Shown piece after piece: positions 27,319 to 36,129 of a stretch of 64,000 nt of DNA (its first letter is position 1; each line of letters opens with the position of its first letter). The DNA comes from Bacillus tuaregi (GTDB lineage: Bacteria > Bacillota > Bacilli > Bacillales > Cytobacillaceae). The position numbers and the translations under genes were made by a program. Below the pieces are notes generated by a model. That model saw only the letters and a list, made by a program, of their open reading frames with translations. It was not told where the DNA came from and made no database searches. The stretch covers positions 2,242,688 through 2,306,687 of the forward strand of contig NZ_LT629731.1 in the NCBI RefSeq assembly GCF_900104575.1. The letters are read 5' to 3'.

Positions 27319-27361
27319 CAAATTCGCCCGTCGATACAAAAAGTATTTTCTGAATGAAGTT
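27319..27361. repeat. Dispersed repeat, copy D, internal-deletion remnant
   Basis: The left end CAAATTCGCCCGTCGA is joined directly to the right end TACAAAAAGTATTTTCTGAATGAAGTT (shown here in parts: TACAAAAAG and CTGAATGAAGTT), only 43 bases long. All internal stems are missing. Flanks TCAAATTCG and GAAGTTAAAAT match other copies. Confidence 0.75.
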
Positions 27362-27481
27362 AAAATGAATGAAAAACACATGCAGTCAAAAGTATGTGTT
27401 TTTCATATTTAATGGTTTCTTAGCTATTATTTTATAAGCGATAGATATATACTGATAACCAATACGAGAGGGGGAATGTGT

Positions 27482-28621
27482 TTGAAGGTTTTTTTTAGGC
27501 TCCTTGCTACCATCTTATTACTTGGTAGCCTTTGGATTCTATTTGTTAAGGATCAAGATGGACTGGACGGACAATCAACATATGAAACTATCATAATCAA
27601 GCTCGAAGTACTTAAGGAACATCCAAGCGTAACAACAATGTTTGATACAATCGAAACCGGGTTCGATAATCTATTGAATAGGATAGACCAGGCAATTAAC
27701 TCCAAAAATAAAGAATCAGAGCATGAGAAAATTAACATAGCCAAGCCTGATTTAGAAGCCCCTATTACGCATGCTTTCTCCATTCATAACATTGAATTAG
27801 GCGATACAAGAGCAGAAGTGGAAGAATTGGCTGGTGCAGCCAAGCGTTCCTCCTATAATGAGTATGGGACCATGTGGTTTGCTTATCATGAAAACTACCA
27901 TAACTTTTTTATGGCTGCATATGATGAAAAAGGGAAAGTTATTGGCCTTTATACAAACCAAGATTTGCTTTCCACCAAACAAGGCATTAGTATCGGTTCA
28001 GAAAAGGACTTCGTTCTTGAGCAGCTAGGGGAACCACGTTCAACCATTCAAAAGGGGTTTATTTCCTATCAGCTTAATCATAACGATGAGTATCACTTGT
28101 TTGAAGCAGACAACAGCTATGTGACCTTTTTTTACGATAAGCATAAGAATCATACAGTTACTGCTATCCAAATCATAAGTGATGAATTGGAGCAGCAGAA
28201 AGATTCCTACTATTCGCTTGAAAGCCCAGAGCTGAAAGAGGGCTTTGAATATCAGTTATTTGATTTAACCAATGCTTCGAGAGTGGTGCATGCCCTCCCT
28301 GTCTTATCCTGGGATGAAGCGGTTAAAGAAACAGCCCGTAACCATAGTTTAGACATGGCAGAAAATCAATATTTTAATCATACTAATTTAGAGGGCCAGT
28401 CTCCTTTCGACCGTATGGAGGAGGACAATATTTCCTTTCATACAGCAGGTGAAAATCTTGCCTCCGGGCAGGTAAGCAGTATTTTTGCTCATGAAGGTCT
28501 AATGAATTCTCTAGGGCACAGAGAAAATATTCTACAGCCTGATTTTGAAGCGCTAGGGGTTGGGGTTGCCTTTGACTCTGACTCAAAACCCTACTATACA
28601 GAGAACTTTTTAGCAAAGTAA
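27482..28621 (+). CDS. CAP-domain protein with N-terminal CAP-associated domain
   Basis: About 379 residues: an N-terminal membrane anchor or signal (LLATILLLGSLWILFV), a linker, a CAP-associated domain (about 100-240, with two similar units EVEELAGAAKRSSYNEYG and KDFVLEQLGEPRST) and a C-terminal CAP/SCP domain (about 255-379) with NHSLDMAENQYFNHTN, GENLASG and LMNSLGHRENIL, including the His and Glu residues of the CAP cavity. It resembles YlbC-type proteins, exported with unknown function. TTG 27482 is seven bases after GAGGGGG; ATG 27476 is in frame but too close. Confidence 0.82.
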   Translation: MKVFFRLLATILLLGSLWILFVKDQDGLDGQSTYETIIIKLEVLKEHPSVTTMFDTIETGFDNLLNRIDQAINSKNKESEHEKINIAKPDLEAPITHAFSIHNIELGDTRAEVEELAGAAKRSSYNEYGTMWFAYHENYHNFFMAAYDEKGKVIGLYTNQDLLSTKQGISIGSEKDFVLEQLGEPRSTIQKGFISYQLNHNDEYHLFEADNSYVTFFYDKHKNHTVTAIQIISDELEQQKDSYYSLESPELKEGFEYQLFDLTNASRVVHALPVLSWDEAVKETARNHSLDMAENQYFNHTNLEGQSPFDRMEEDNISFHTAGENLASGQVSSIFAHEGLMNSLGHRENILQPDFEALGVGVAFDSDSKPYYTENFLAK

Positions 28622-28668
28622 AAAAAAGAAAAACCATTCGTCAGTGTGAATTGGTTTTTCTTTTTTAT
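28622..28668. terminator. Bidirectional terminator
   Basis: AGAAAAACCA pairs with TGGTTTTTCT around the loop at 28641-28649, with A and T tracts on the two sides. Lies between convergent CAP and TVP38 genes. Confidence 0.8.
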
Positions 28669-28680
28669 TTTATAGATAGG

Positions 28681-29364
28681 TTACATCCCTTTTGAATGGT
28701 TCGAGAGTGTCCTCTTCTCCCCTTTTTTCCTTTTTCGTTTATATAGAATCATTAGGATAATCGCTATCAGGATGAACGCTTCAATCAGAAATTCATTTAT
28801 TTGTGAATTCATCAGACCTGCCGGAATTAGGGTGAGAATAAAAAAATAAATAAAATTACCAAATATCGTTGCTGTAATAAAGGAATTGAAACGGATGGAG
28901 CTGATTCCGCCAAGAATGTTGATTAGGCTTGTGGGAATAAAAGGCATAATCCTAGCTTGAAAAACAAATAAAAACCCCTTTTTTTCAATTTTATCAATAA
29001 ACTCTTTATTAATTCTTGGGAGAACCCAGTCCTGAAACAAATATCTGCTGCCAAAAAACATAAGGGCAGCACCAGCAATGCTGGATAACCAGCTCCAAAG
29101 AAAACCGTTCATAAATCCAAACACTGTATAATTTATCGTGATGATGAGAATTAATGGAATAATGGTAAAGGTATTCTGAATAATCATCACCAAAAGCGTT
29201 ATTAGCAGAGTTATCCATAAATTTTCCTGAATAATCCCTCCTATATCCCCACTTCTAAACGCTTGAAACCATTCAGCATGAAAGATGAAATAAATCATGA
29301 TTGAAACCAGTAAAAGGAATGAAAGTGATTTAATCCAATTTTTAATGTGTACCACCTTTTTCAT
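28681..29364 (-). CDS. TVP38/TMEM64 (VTT domain) membrane protein
   Basis: 227 residues with about six hydrophobic segments. The central region has the VTT/DedA-like pattern (SIAGAALMFFGSRYLFQDWV and FVFQARIMPFIPTSLINILGGIS), where the Phe/Arg/Pro cluster marks the SNARE-associated superfamily. Relatives are implicated in lipid scrambling or undecaprenyl-phosphate recycling; this branch is uncharacterised. The C-terminus is basic (KRKRKKGEK). ATG 29364 has no good ribosome binding site, so the start is uncertain. Confidence 0.8.
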   Translation of the reverse strand: MKKVVHIKNWIKSLSFLLLVSIMIYFIFHAEWFQAFRSGDIGGIIQENLWITLLITLLVMIIQNTFTIIPLILIITINYTVFGFMNGFLWSWLSSIAGAALMFFGSRYLFQDWVLPRINKEFIDKIEKKGFLFVFQARIMPFIPTSLINILGGISSIRFNSFITATIFGNFIYFFILTLIPAGLMNSQINEFLIEAFILIAIILMILYKRKRKKGEKRTLSNHSKGM

Positions 29365-29428
29365 AAGGAGTCTTAACGTGTTAATTCTATTATAAACTTA
29401 AATAACAATGAAGTGTTCTGTGTTGATT

Positions 29429-29575
29429 AAATTCGCCCGTCGAATTTGCGTCCGGATTACCTGAGCTCGCTCGGGTAAACTACCTTTAAAAAATCGCATG
29501 ACTCGCCGGAGGCTTAACTTCATTCAGCATTCATCCCCCACTTGTAGAAGTGGAGGATGAATGCTGAATGAAGTT
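29429..29575. repeat. Dispersed structured repeat, copy B, with 60-nt palindrome
   Basis: 147 bases. The left half (29429-29515) matches copies A and C, including the AAATTCG hairpin and the ACCTGAG/CTCGGGT stem. The right half is one near-perfect palindrome (29516-29575): 21-base arms beginning AACTTCATTCAGC, one mismatch, then CCACTT-GTAG-AAGTGG. The central GGGGTTTGAACCCC and GTACC hairpins of copies A and C are absent. Located in a 352-base intergenic region between divergent genes. Confidence 0.85.
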
Positions 29576-29716
29576 AAAATAAACCAGAAAGACAATTAGA
29601 ATTTGGGGCATCCTATAAAACGACAAAAAACGACAACAATATTCGATAAATTTATGTTATAATTAAATAATGTTATGTGAAATGACATTTATGAAGCGTC
29701 AGAAAGGATGTTCTCG

Positions 29717-30127
29717 TTGAGTTATGATATTGAAACCATTTATTATTTAGCCAATCCGGAAACCGATCAATTTGCCTTTGCCACTGGGAGTCAATTACGA
29801 TATGAAGACATAATTAAAGAGATCTTTGGTGTTGCCAGTATTCATGATTTACCGATGATGATCCAGTACAATAAAAGCTTTCAAACATCTATTTGTAAAT
29901 ATTTCGGTGTCCTAGAAAACGAAATTAACCTTGAAATGATTGTACGTGTTGCAACTAAAATGGATTTGCTTCAACTAAAAAAACAGTCTGAAGAACAAAG
30001 GCAACAAATGGATGAAGATGGAGAGCATAACATTTCTTGTCCGTTTGATTCGGTGATACGCTTGCAAGAGGGTATATTCCAATGGGATGATGAACACTCT
30101 TCCTATAACCTTGTAAAAACCACTTAA
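29717..30127 (+). CDS. Hypothetical protein of unknown function
   Basis: 136 residues, soluble and acidic, not recognised. Sequence begins MSYDIETIYYLANPETDQFAF if read from TTG 29717, which is eight bases after AAAGGA; the ATG at 29708 is in frame but too near the ribosome binding site. The central part is helical (IIKEIFGVASIHDLPMMIQ) and a basic-polar segment follows (KKQSEEQRQQMDEDGE). A terminator follows and no partner genes are nearby. Confidence 0.6.
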   Translation: MSYDIETIYYLANPETDQFAFATGSQLRYEDIIKEIFGVASIHDLPMMIQYNKSFQTSICKYFGVLENEINLEMIVRVATKMDLLQLKKQSEEQRQQMDEDGEHNISCPFDSVIRLQEGIFQWDDEHSSYNLVKTT

Positions 30128-30183
30128 ATCTCCAAAATTTATACATCGCCCTTCCTTTCTACAACTTTTCGAGATAGAAAATA

Positions 30184-30214
30184 CCCACCATCCTATAAAA
30201 AGTGGTGGGTTTTG
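30184..30214. terminator. Intrinsic terminator
   Basis: CCCACCA (30184-30190) pairs with TGGTGGG (30203-30209), followed by TTTTGTT. Confidence 0.75.
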
Positions 30215-30222
30215 TTGTATAT

Positions 30223-31146
30223 TTATTGCTTTAATTGGGTCATCTCTTCAATGATTCGTATCATCTTATAGAGCTGTTCGTTAATGGGAGTTGCTACTCC
30301 GTATTTTTTTCCTAATTCACATACCTTTCCCGCAAAGTAGTCTACCTCGGTTTTTCTCCCGGCTTCAACATCCTGCAGCATAGAGGTTTTTCCGTCAGGA
30401 GAAAGCTTATTTAGAATTGGCCAGAACTTCTTAACATCCGTCTCGGTTAAGCCTGTTCCAGCTTTTTCGGATAAAGTGACCACTTCACGCATGGCTGCTT
30501 CAACCCACTCATACGCTATTGGCAATGATTGGAAAATGCCATACGAGGCCTTTAATACCGCTGAAGTTTGATTAATACCCACATTAATCATGAACTTCCA
30601 CCACATTGTATGCGAGATATTGCGGGAAATTTCATAATCAATCCCGACTTCTTCAAATAATTCTTTAACAGCGAGCACATCTTCAGACATCGTGTTGTCC
30701 ATTTCCCCATATTCGATTCGTCCTCGTGTTGTAAAACGAACTTCATTGTTAGTTCGAAGAGCATCAATTTCAACACTCATACTATAGAGGATATGTTCAT
30801 TTTTATAGGCAGCGTAAATCTCCTCTTCACTAGAAATGCCATTTAGCAGGGATAAAATGATTGTATCTGGTCCGATATGGTGTTTTACATCGTTGATTGC
30901 CTGCTTCAATTCTGCATTTTTGACAGCAAAGATTACAAGGTCTGCTGGTTCTGTTTTGACTTCCGGTGTGATGAAATGAAAGTGGTATGGTTGATTATTA
31001 ATCAGAATTCCCTTTTCTTGATAACGTTTGATTCTTTCTTCGTTCGCCACTACTTGAAATTCTTTACGAGAATCATGCAGTAAGCTTCCATAGGCCATTC
31101 CAATGGCGCCTAATCCAACTAATGTTACTTTATTGATTGTCTTCAC
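30223..31146 (-). CDS. Ketopantoate reductase (PanE/ApbA) family protein
   Basis: 307 residues. N-terminal Rossmann motif VGLGAIGMAYGSLL, a conserved Lys in FAVKNAELKQAI, and SLLNGISSEEEI, then a C-terminal helical domain with the catalytic Lys/Asn region (MWWKFMINVGINQTSAVL). The family reduces 2-dehydropantoate with NADPH in pantothenate synthesis. B. subtilis has two such genes, so this may be a paralogue with another 2-keto substrate; no other pantothenate gene is nearby. GTG 31146 is eight bases after GAGGGG. Confidence 0.82.
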   Translation of the reverse strand: MKTINKVTLVGLGAIGMAYGSLLHDSRKEFQVVANEERIKRYQEKGILINNQPYHFHFITPEVKTEPADLVIFAVKNAELKQAINDVKHHIGPDTIILSLLNGISSEEEIYAAYKNEHILYSMSVEIDALRTNNEVRFTTRGRIEYGEMDNTMSEDVLAVKELFEEVGIDYEISRNISHTMWWKFMINVGINQTSAVLKASYGIFQSLPIAYEWVEAAMREVVTLSEKAGTGLTETDVKKFWPILNKLSPDGKTSMLQDVEAGRKTEVDYFAGKVCELGKKYGVATPINEQLYKMIRIIEEMTQLKQ

Positions 31147-31237
31147 CTATGTTCCCCTCGCTCTAATTATTTTTATATTACTAGAATATCAAATTATCAG
31201 TGTGTTCAAAATAAAAAAAGTAGAAACTAATCCATTC

Positions 31238-31264
31238 AAAAAGGAACCAGCTGGGTTCCTTTTA
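31238..31264 (-). terminator. Terminator of the HemAT gene
   Basis: AAAAAGGAACC (31238-31248) pairs with GGGTTCCTTTT (31253-31263). Read on the minus strand it follows the HemAT stop codon. Confidence 0.75.
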
Positions 31265-31296
31265 TTTTTCATTATGATATTGAAATAAAGCAAAGT

Positions 31297-32586
31297 TTAG
31301 TTCATCTTTTGCGCAATCATTGTAAGACCATCGGCCGAAATGGCAACCTCCTCAAATGCTTTCCCTAATTCGCCAACAGAGTGAGCAAAGGAGACGATTT
31401 CCTGACTAATTTGATTATGTTTGATTTTTGTTTCATCGAGTGTTACGAGTATTTGTTCGAAATGATCCTCTGTTTCAGACATGCTGTTATTTCCTTCTTT
31501 GACGGCTGCTCTAATCTTTTCCAACGATTGTGTTAATTTTTCTACTTCCACATTGGTATTAGTAATTAAGTTAGACACATTGGTTACAGAATTTTTGGTT
31601 TCCTCCGATAGTTTGCGAACCTCATCCGCAACGACTGCAAAGCCTCGTCCGTGTTCGCCTGCTCTAGCTGCTTCAATGGCAGCATTGATGGATAATAAAT
31701 TTGTTTGGTCGGCCACCCCTGTCACAATATTGATGATTTCCTGCATTTGATTCGAAATACTAAGCAAGGTTTGCACATCTCTGGATATATCGTCCACTGA
31801 ATTTGTAATATTTGACATATTGAGGCTTTGTTTACCAATCTGTTTTTTTCCGGTATAGGCCCGGTCTTCTGCTAGTTGAGATAATTCTGTACCTGTATTG
31901 GATAAACTGACAATTTCTTCAGTCTGCATGTTTAATTGCTGCAAAGTGGCATTGGTTTCCTCCGCAATGGCTGCCAGGTTTTGTGAAGACGAAATGACAT
32001 TATCCTTAATTTCCTCCTTTTGGTCTTCAATTGTTTGCCGCAGCCTTTCTGTTTCAGCGTCATAAGCCTCCAAAACAATCTGCTGTTCTAAATTCAGGAT
32101 TTTTGATACGGCCTTCATAGCCAAAAAGGAATCAGCCCGTTCTGGGATACGTTCCTCAATGATAGACGTCAAGGATAGTAATAGATCCTGAAATGCACAC
32201 ATATACCATTTGGTTTGCAATCCGATTCTTACATGAACATGTGCAATTCGTATCCGTTTTTCAAAATAGGTTTGGTCTATCACACCATCAAACATCTCTG
32301 AAATATGTCTTTTTAGCGTGAATTTTAGTCTGTCAATGGTACTGTTATGATTAATGATTGTGAATAACGAAGGCTGGTTTTCAAGATTACGATAAAATTG
32401 ATCCACAATCTGCTCAATATTCTCCAAAACAAAAGGCTGTAGCGTATTGATAATCCGCAGGTCTTCCTTTGTTAAACCAATCATTTTGATTTGTTTTGCA
32501 ATCTCGTTACTAAGGCTCATTTCGAGCTCCGCTCTTCCTTTTGAAAAGTCCATTCTTTCTATTAACCTACTTTTTTTAAAAAACAA
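31297..32586 (-). CDS. hemAT: Globin-coupled aerotaxis transducer HemAT
   Basis: 429 residues, close to B. subtilis HemAT (432). Residues about 25-180 form a sensor globin; the proximal haem ligand is probably His118 in AHVHVRIGL, and [11 protein letters not shown] follows as in HemAT. The C-terminal half is a cytoplasmic MCP signalling domain with the tip [20 protein letters not shown]. No membrane segment. It binds O2 at haem and signals through CheA for aerotaxis. TTG start eight bases after AGGAGG. It stands alone between terminators, and fits the redox-sensing theme of the window. Confidence 0.92.
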   Translation of the reverse strand: MFFKKSRLIERMDFSKGRAELEMSLSNEIAKQIKMIGLTKEDLRIINTLQPFVLENIEQIVDQFYRNLENQPSLFTIINHNSTIDRLKFTLKRHISEMFDGVIDQTYFEKRIRIAHVHVRIGLQTKWYMCAFQDLLLSLTSIIEERIPERADSFLAMKAVSKILNLEQQIVLEAYDAETERLRQTIEDQKEEIKDNVISSSQNLAAIAEETNATLQQLNMQTEEIVSLSNTGTELSQLAEDRAYTGKKQIGKQSLNMSNITNSVDDISRDVQTLLSISNQMQEIINIVTGVADQTNLLSINAAIEAARAGEHGRGFAVVADEVRKLSEETKNSVTNVSNLITNTNVEVEKLTQSLEKIRAAVKEGNNSMSETEDHFEQILVTLDETKIKHNQISQEIVSFAHSVGELGKAFEEVAISADGLTMIAQKMN

Positions 32587-32701
32587 AATAGTCTCCTCCT
32601 ATAATAGTCCCGTTTTTTCATTAGGTTAATAATACCATAAAATGATAATTATTAGTCTATTTTAAAATATTAAAATAGTAAATTTGTTATTTTTATATAA
32701 A

Positions 32702-32724
32702 AAAGAGCTTGAATTTCAAGCTCT
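32702..32724 (-). terminator. Terminator of the dimethylargininase-like gene
   Basis: AAGAGCTTGA (32702-32711) pairs with TCAAGCTCTT (32716-32725); on the minus strand followed by T residues. Confidence 0.75.
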
Positions 32725-32733
32725 TCCACATCA

Positions 32734-33603
32734 TTATTTATTCTCCTTGCTTCTGTGAATCGGGAGTGAGCAACAACGAAACGACCCGCCTGCTTGAACA
32801 ACTTCCAAGAAATCCACTTCAATTACTTCGAAGCCATGCTGTCTCAGCTGCTGATTGACTTTTTGATTTTGTGGCAAACTGATGATTCGATTATTTCCAA
32901 TTGATAATACATTTGTTCCCAATGTTGCTTGCTCTCCTTCCGGAACTTCAATGAATTCAAAGCGTGATTGCAGAGTAGCTATGTCTTTCGAATGTAGTGC
33001 CTTTGGGTAAATTAAGGCATGGTCTGACGATACAATGTTAAACACGCAATCTAAATGTAAGAATTTATCATGGAAATCAATCGTGTATAAATGGAATTGC
33101 TTATGTAGTAGTTCTTTTAGGTGGTTTATTGCTTGTTGATTTGTACGCTTACTTAAGCCTACATAGATGGTATCCTCATCTATTAGAAGGTCTCCCCCTT
33201 CAATTCTATCGCCAATAATGTTGTAATAGGAAATCCCATCTTCCTCAAGCCATAGCTTTAAGTATTTCTCTTCACCTTCACGGACAGCATTTGCCATGTC
33301 CGCAACAAAAATGGTCTTTCCTAGTGTGAAACCAATATCACGAGTAAATACTTGCTCCGGATATCTCTTATGATACGGTACAGAAATTACCTCTATACCG
33401 TAACGTTGTAATGTAGAAAGGAATTCCTGATGCTGCTTTAGTGCCTTTTCAATTTGAATTTCGTCATTCTGAGCTTGAGTTTGTTTTTTATTGATTTCTT
33501 CACGGACTTTCAAAAATTGTGGTTGACATACAATCACCCGTTTTAAAGGATCATATTCATTGTAACAGCCCATTTGATGACTTTCGTTTGGAATGCTTAC
33601 CAT
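32734..33603 (-). CDS. Amidinotransferase / dimethylarginine dimethylaminohydrolase family protein
   Basis: 289 residues. Conserved features are YDPLKRVIVCQP near the start, FTRDIGF, EGGDLL (substrate-binding acidic residues), His in KFLHLDCVFN and the nucleophilic Cys in GGSFRCCSLPI near the C-terminus. This fits the guanidino-modifying superfamily, most like DDAH (B. subtilis YkgA) rather than arginine deiminase ArcA. It would hydrolyse a methylated arginine or similar guanidino compound. ATG 33603 directly follows AGGAGGGGAAAAA; the longer frame to 33660 is unlikely. Monocistronic. Confidence 0.82.
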   Translation of the reverse strand: MVSIPNESHQMGCYNEYDPLKRVIVCQPQFLKVREEINKKQTQAQNDEIQIEKALKQHQEFLSTLQRYGIEVISVPYHKRYPEQVFTRDIGFTLGKTIFVADMANAVREGEEKYLKLWLEEDGISYYNIIGDRIEGGDLLIDEDTIYVGLSKRTNQQAINHLKELLHKQFHLYTIDFHDKFLHLDCVFNIVSSDHALIYPKALHSKDIATLQSRFEFIEVPEGEQATLGTNVLSIGNNRIISLPQNQKVNQQLRQHGFEVIEVDFLEVVQAGGSFRCCSLPIHRSKENK

Positions 33604-33689
33604 TTTTTCCCCTCCTGTTACTATTGATAGTATCCTCAAAAGTATGAGAAGTATGACCATTATATATAGGAAAAAATAATCACAAAAAA

Positions 33690-33733
33690 CCCTTAGAACA
33701 TCTGTAGAGTGTCCATTGATGTCCTAAGAGCTT
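33690..33733 (-). terminator. Terminator of the acetolactate-synthase-like gene
   Basis: On the minus strand CTTAGGACATC pairs with GATGTTCTAAG and is followed by GGGTTTTTTG. Confidence 0.7.
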
Positions 33734-33761
33734 AATAAAATCCTATGTATACTTGAATTAG

Positions 33762-35465
33762 TTATTTTTTATAAAGGGCTTCCGTGTTATTTCCGCCTGG
33801 AGGAACAATTGGAAATACATTTTCTTCCTCTGTAATATCAAATTCCATGATAAAGGGCTTGTTTTGTTGAAAAGCCTGTTGAATAATGTTATCTGCTTCT
33901 TTAAGATTATTTGCCTTTAATCCCTCGATTCCATACGCAGATGCTAATGCTACAAAGTTAGGTGATAACATCCTTACGGAAGAATAGCGACCTTGATAAA
34001 ACATTTCCTGCCATTGTCGAACCATACCTAAATAACTGTTCTTAAGGATAGCAATCTTAATGGGAAGCTGATATTGGGCTACTGTGATTAATTCCTGAAA
34101 ATTCATTTGGAAACTACCGTCTCCACTAACCAGAATAACCTCTTTTCCTGTTTTGGCCAGTGCGGCACCAATCGCAGCTGGCAGCCCATAGCCCATTGTT
34201 CCTAAGCCACCTGAAGTAATAAAGGTTCGAGGCATGTTAAATGGATAATAATGAGAAGTCCATATTTGGTGTTGTCCAACATCCGTTGCAACGATAGCTT
34301 GGCTATTTGAATAACGATTTAGCAATTCAACCACCTGCTGAGGCTTTAATTGACTGTTTGAATCGGAATCCGAATAACGGGCTACCTTCTTTTGCCAAGA
34401 AGATACTTCATTAAGCCATTCGTTTGTATTTCCTGATTCTACCATTGGATTTAATTGATATAAAAAATCCTTTACATCAGATACAATTGGAATATCAACC
34501 TTAATAATCTTATTTATTTCAGCACTGTCAATATCCACTTGTATTTTACGTGATTTAGGTGAGAATCCGCTGATTTTTCCAGTTACACGGTCACTAAAAC
34601 GTAAACCAAGGCAAATGAGCAAGTCAGAACGATGGATAGCTTTGTTTGCTGCGTAAGTTCCATGCATCCCAACCATACCTAAAAAGCAAGGGTGGTCACT
34701 TGGGAAGGCTCCTAACCCCATCATCGTGCTGACAACGGGAATGTTTGTTTTTTCAACAAACTCTTTTACTAGTTGAGCAGCTCCAGAAATCGTTACTCCA
34801 CCTCCAACAAAGAGGACGGGCTTCCTTGCGTTTATGATTTCGTTTTTTACCTGCTCTATTCGTTTAGGAGAAATTGTTTTAGTCAGCTTGTTTCTTTCCT
34901 TTTCTGCAAAATGAACTCTTGAATCTGGGATACTACGCATAAGTAATTCTTCCTGAATTTCGATTAGGATAGGTCCTGGGCGTCCTTCGAAGGCAAGCTT
35001 AAATGCATCTGTTATGATGTTTTGTACATTAATTGGATCAATTGCCTTGAAATAATACTTAACAATGGGTAACGTCATTCCGAATGTATCGATTGTCCGA
35101 GAATCGTCACATTCCATTTTTTGCTTTGGTGTAGGTTGAATGGAAATAATAACAAGCGGGACTGAATCCATTTGGGCAGTTGCAATACCTGTAATGGCAT
35201 TGGTAATACCGGAGCCTGCAGGAATAATAACTACGCCAATCTTTCCGGTTGCTCGTGCATACCCATCGGCAGCATGGACAATGGCCTGTTCATGTTGCAT
35301 TATTACTGATTGAATCTTCCCCTCCTGCTGAAGGTGTGCAGAAAACGACGACAGGGTTGGATCACTTGAAGTAAAGATGACTTCTACATTTTCTTTCATA
35401 AAGCACTCTTGAATTAAATCAGTTGTATTCAATGGGGTTGAGAGAATATCTCTTATTTTACTCAT
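33762..35465 (-). CDS. Acetolactate-synthase-like thiamine-diphosphate enzyme, orphan
   Basis: 567 residues with the three-domain layout of TPP-dependent decarboxylase-type enzymes. Catalytic Glu59 in MQHEQAIVHAADGYARATG, and the Mg/TPP motif GDGSFQMNFQELITVAQYQ with NSYLGMVRQWQEMFY, are as in acetolactate synthase large subunits. The usual FGYPGG motif after the first strand is replaced by FTSSDP, and no small regulatory subunit, ilvC or leu genes are adjacent, so it may be a non-standard acetolactate synthase or a related carboligase. ATG 35465 follows AAAGGTGAT; the GTG directly before it is less likely. Transcribed alone. Confidence 0.75.
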   Translation of the reverse strand: MSKIRDILSTPLNTTDLIQECFMKENVEVIFTSSDPTLSSFSAHLQQEGKIQSVIMQHEQAIVHAADGYARATGKIGVVIIPAGSGITNAITGIATAQMDSVPLVIISIQPTPKQKMECDDSRTIDTFGMTLPIVKYYFKAIDPINVQNIITDAFKLAFEGRPGPILIEIQEELLMRSIPDSRVHFAEKERNKLTKTISPKRIEQVKNEIINARKPVLFVGGGVTISGAAQLVKEFVEKTNIPVVSTMMGLGAFPSDHPCFLGMVGMHGTYAANKAIHRSDLLICLGLRFSDRVTGKISGFSPKSRKIQVDIDSAEINKIIKVDIPIVSDVKDFLYQLNPMVESGNTNEWLNEVSSWQKKVARYSDSDSNSQLKPQQVVELLNRYSNSQAIVATDVGQHQIWTSHYYPFNMPRTFITSGGLGTMGYGLPAAIGAALAKTGKEVILVSGDGSFQMNFQELITVAQYQLPIKIAILKNSYLGMVRQWQEMFYQGRYSSVRMLSPNFVALASAYGIEGLKANNLKEADNIIQQAFQQNKPFIMEFDITEEENVFPIVPPGGNNTEALYKK

Positions 35466-35643
35466 CACTATATCACCTTTCTTTTTCTAAAAGGTACTAG
35501 ACTACGAAAGACTTGTAAGTGATGAGCATCACAAATATTCAAATAAGTTCGCCCTTTTTGTATTTTTTATAATATGATTAATCCTGCTATACTGCATATA
35601 AATTACGCAAGTTTTGACAAATGGTGTATGATAAGAGTATCAA

Positions 35644-35669
35644 GTTTGTGGTGCTCATTTGCTGGGTAA
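35644..35669 (+). promoter_or_regulatory. Possible sigma-B-type promoter of the phasin gene
   Basis: GTTTGT (35644-35649), 14 bases, then GGGTAA (35664-35669) approximates the sigma-B pattern GTTTAA-N12-15-GGGTAT. It lies about 70 bases before the start codon. Match is good but not perfect. Confidence 0.4.
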
Positions 35670-35738
35670 ATATTTAATATTTACTTTATTTTTCATCAGT
35701 ATCCATAAATGAAACTTATCAACTGGAGGTATTTTTGA

Positions 35739-36047
35739 ATGGATCTTTTTAAACAGGTTTTTACACTCGGGTTAGGTGCAGCAGTTGTTACAAAGGAACA
35801 AGTTGAAAAAATGGTTGATACACTTGTACAAAAAGGTGAAGTGAGCAGAAATGAATCAAAAGAATTGATTCAGCAATGGGTTGAAAAAGGTGAACAAGCG
35901 AAGCAAGAAATAGATGATATCGTGAAGACTAGAGTGAATCAGGCTTTAACCAATTTAAATCTCGTGACAAAAGAAGACTATCAGGAGCTAGAGCGCAGAA
36001 TCCAAGCACTTGAAAATAAACTATCAGCAAAAGAAGAAACCGAATAA
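35739..36047 (+). CDS. Phasin-family small protein
   Basis: 102 residues, almost entirely helical. A short hydrophobic head (FKQVFTLGLGAAVVTKEQVEKMVDTLVQKGEVS) is followed by an amphipathic coiled coil (QQWVEKGEQAKQEIDDIVKTRVNQAL ... ELERRIQALENKLSAKEE), the pattern of COG3937 'polyhydroxyalkanoate synthesis regulator phasin' proteins of Bacillus. Binding to polyester granules is inferred from the family only; no PHA synthase is in the window. ATG is preceded by TGGAGG. A stress-type promoter may lie upstream, and a strong terminator follows. Confidence 0.78.
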   Translation: MDLFKQVFTLGLGAAVVTKEQVEKMVDTLVQKGEVSRNESKELIQQWVEKGEQAKQEIDDIVKTRVNQALTNLNLVTKEDYQELERRIQALENKLSAKEETE

Positions 36048-36092
36048 GTTTTTGTCCAAGCCTTTCATGGCAGAGAGCACCATAATTAAACA

Positions 36093-36129
36093 AAACCCCC
36101 TTAGAGATTAGCTAAGGGGGGTTTTTTAT
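36093..36129. terminator. Bidirectional terminator
   Basis: AAAACCCCCTTAG pairs with CTAAGGGGGTTTT, between the convergent phasin and thiT genes. Confidence 0.88.

Noticed and set aside
35466..35738. T-box leader upstream of the acetolactate-synthase-like gene
   Set aside because: No T-box sequence or specifier stem could be found on the minus strand.
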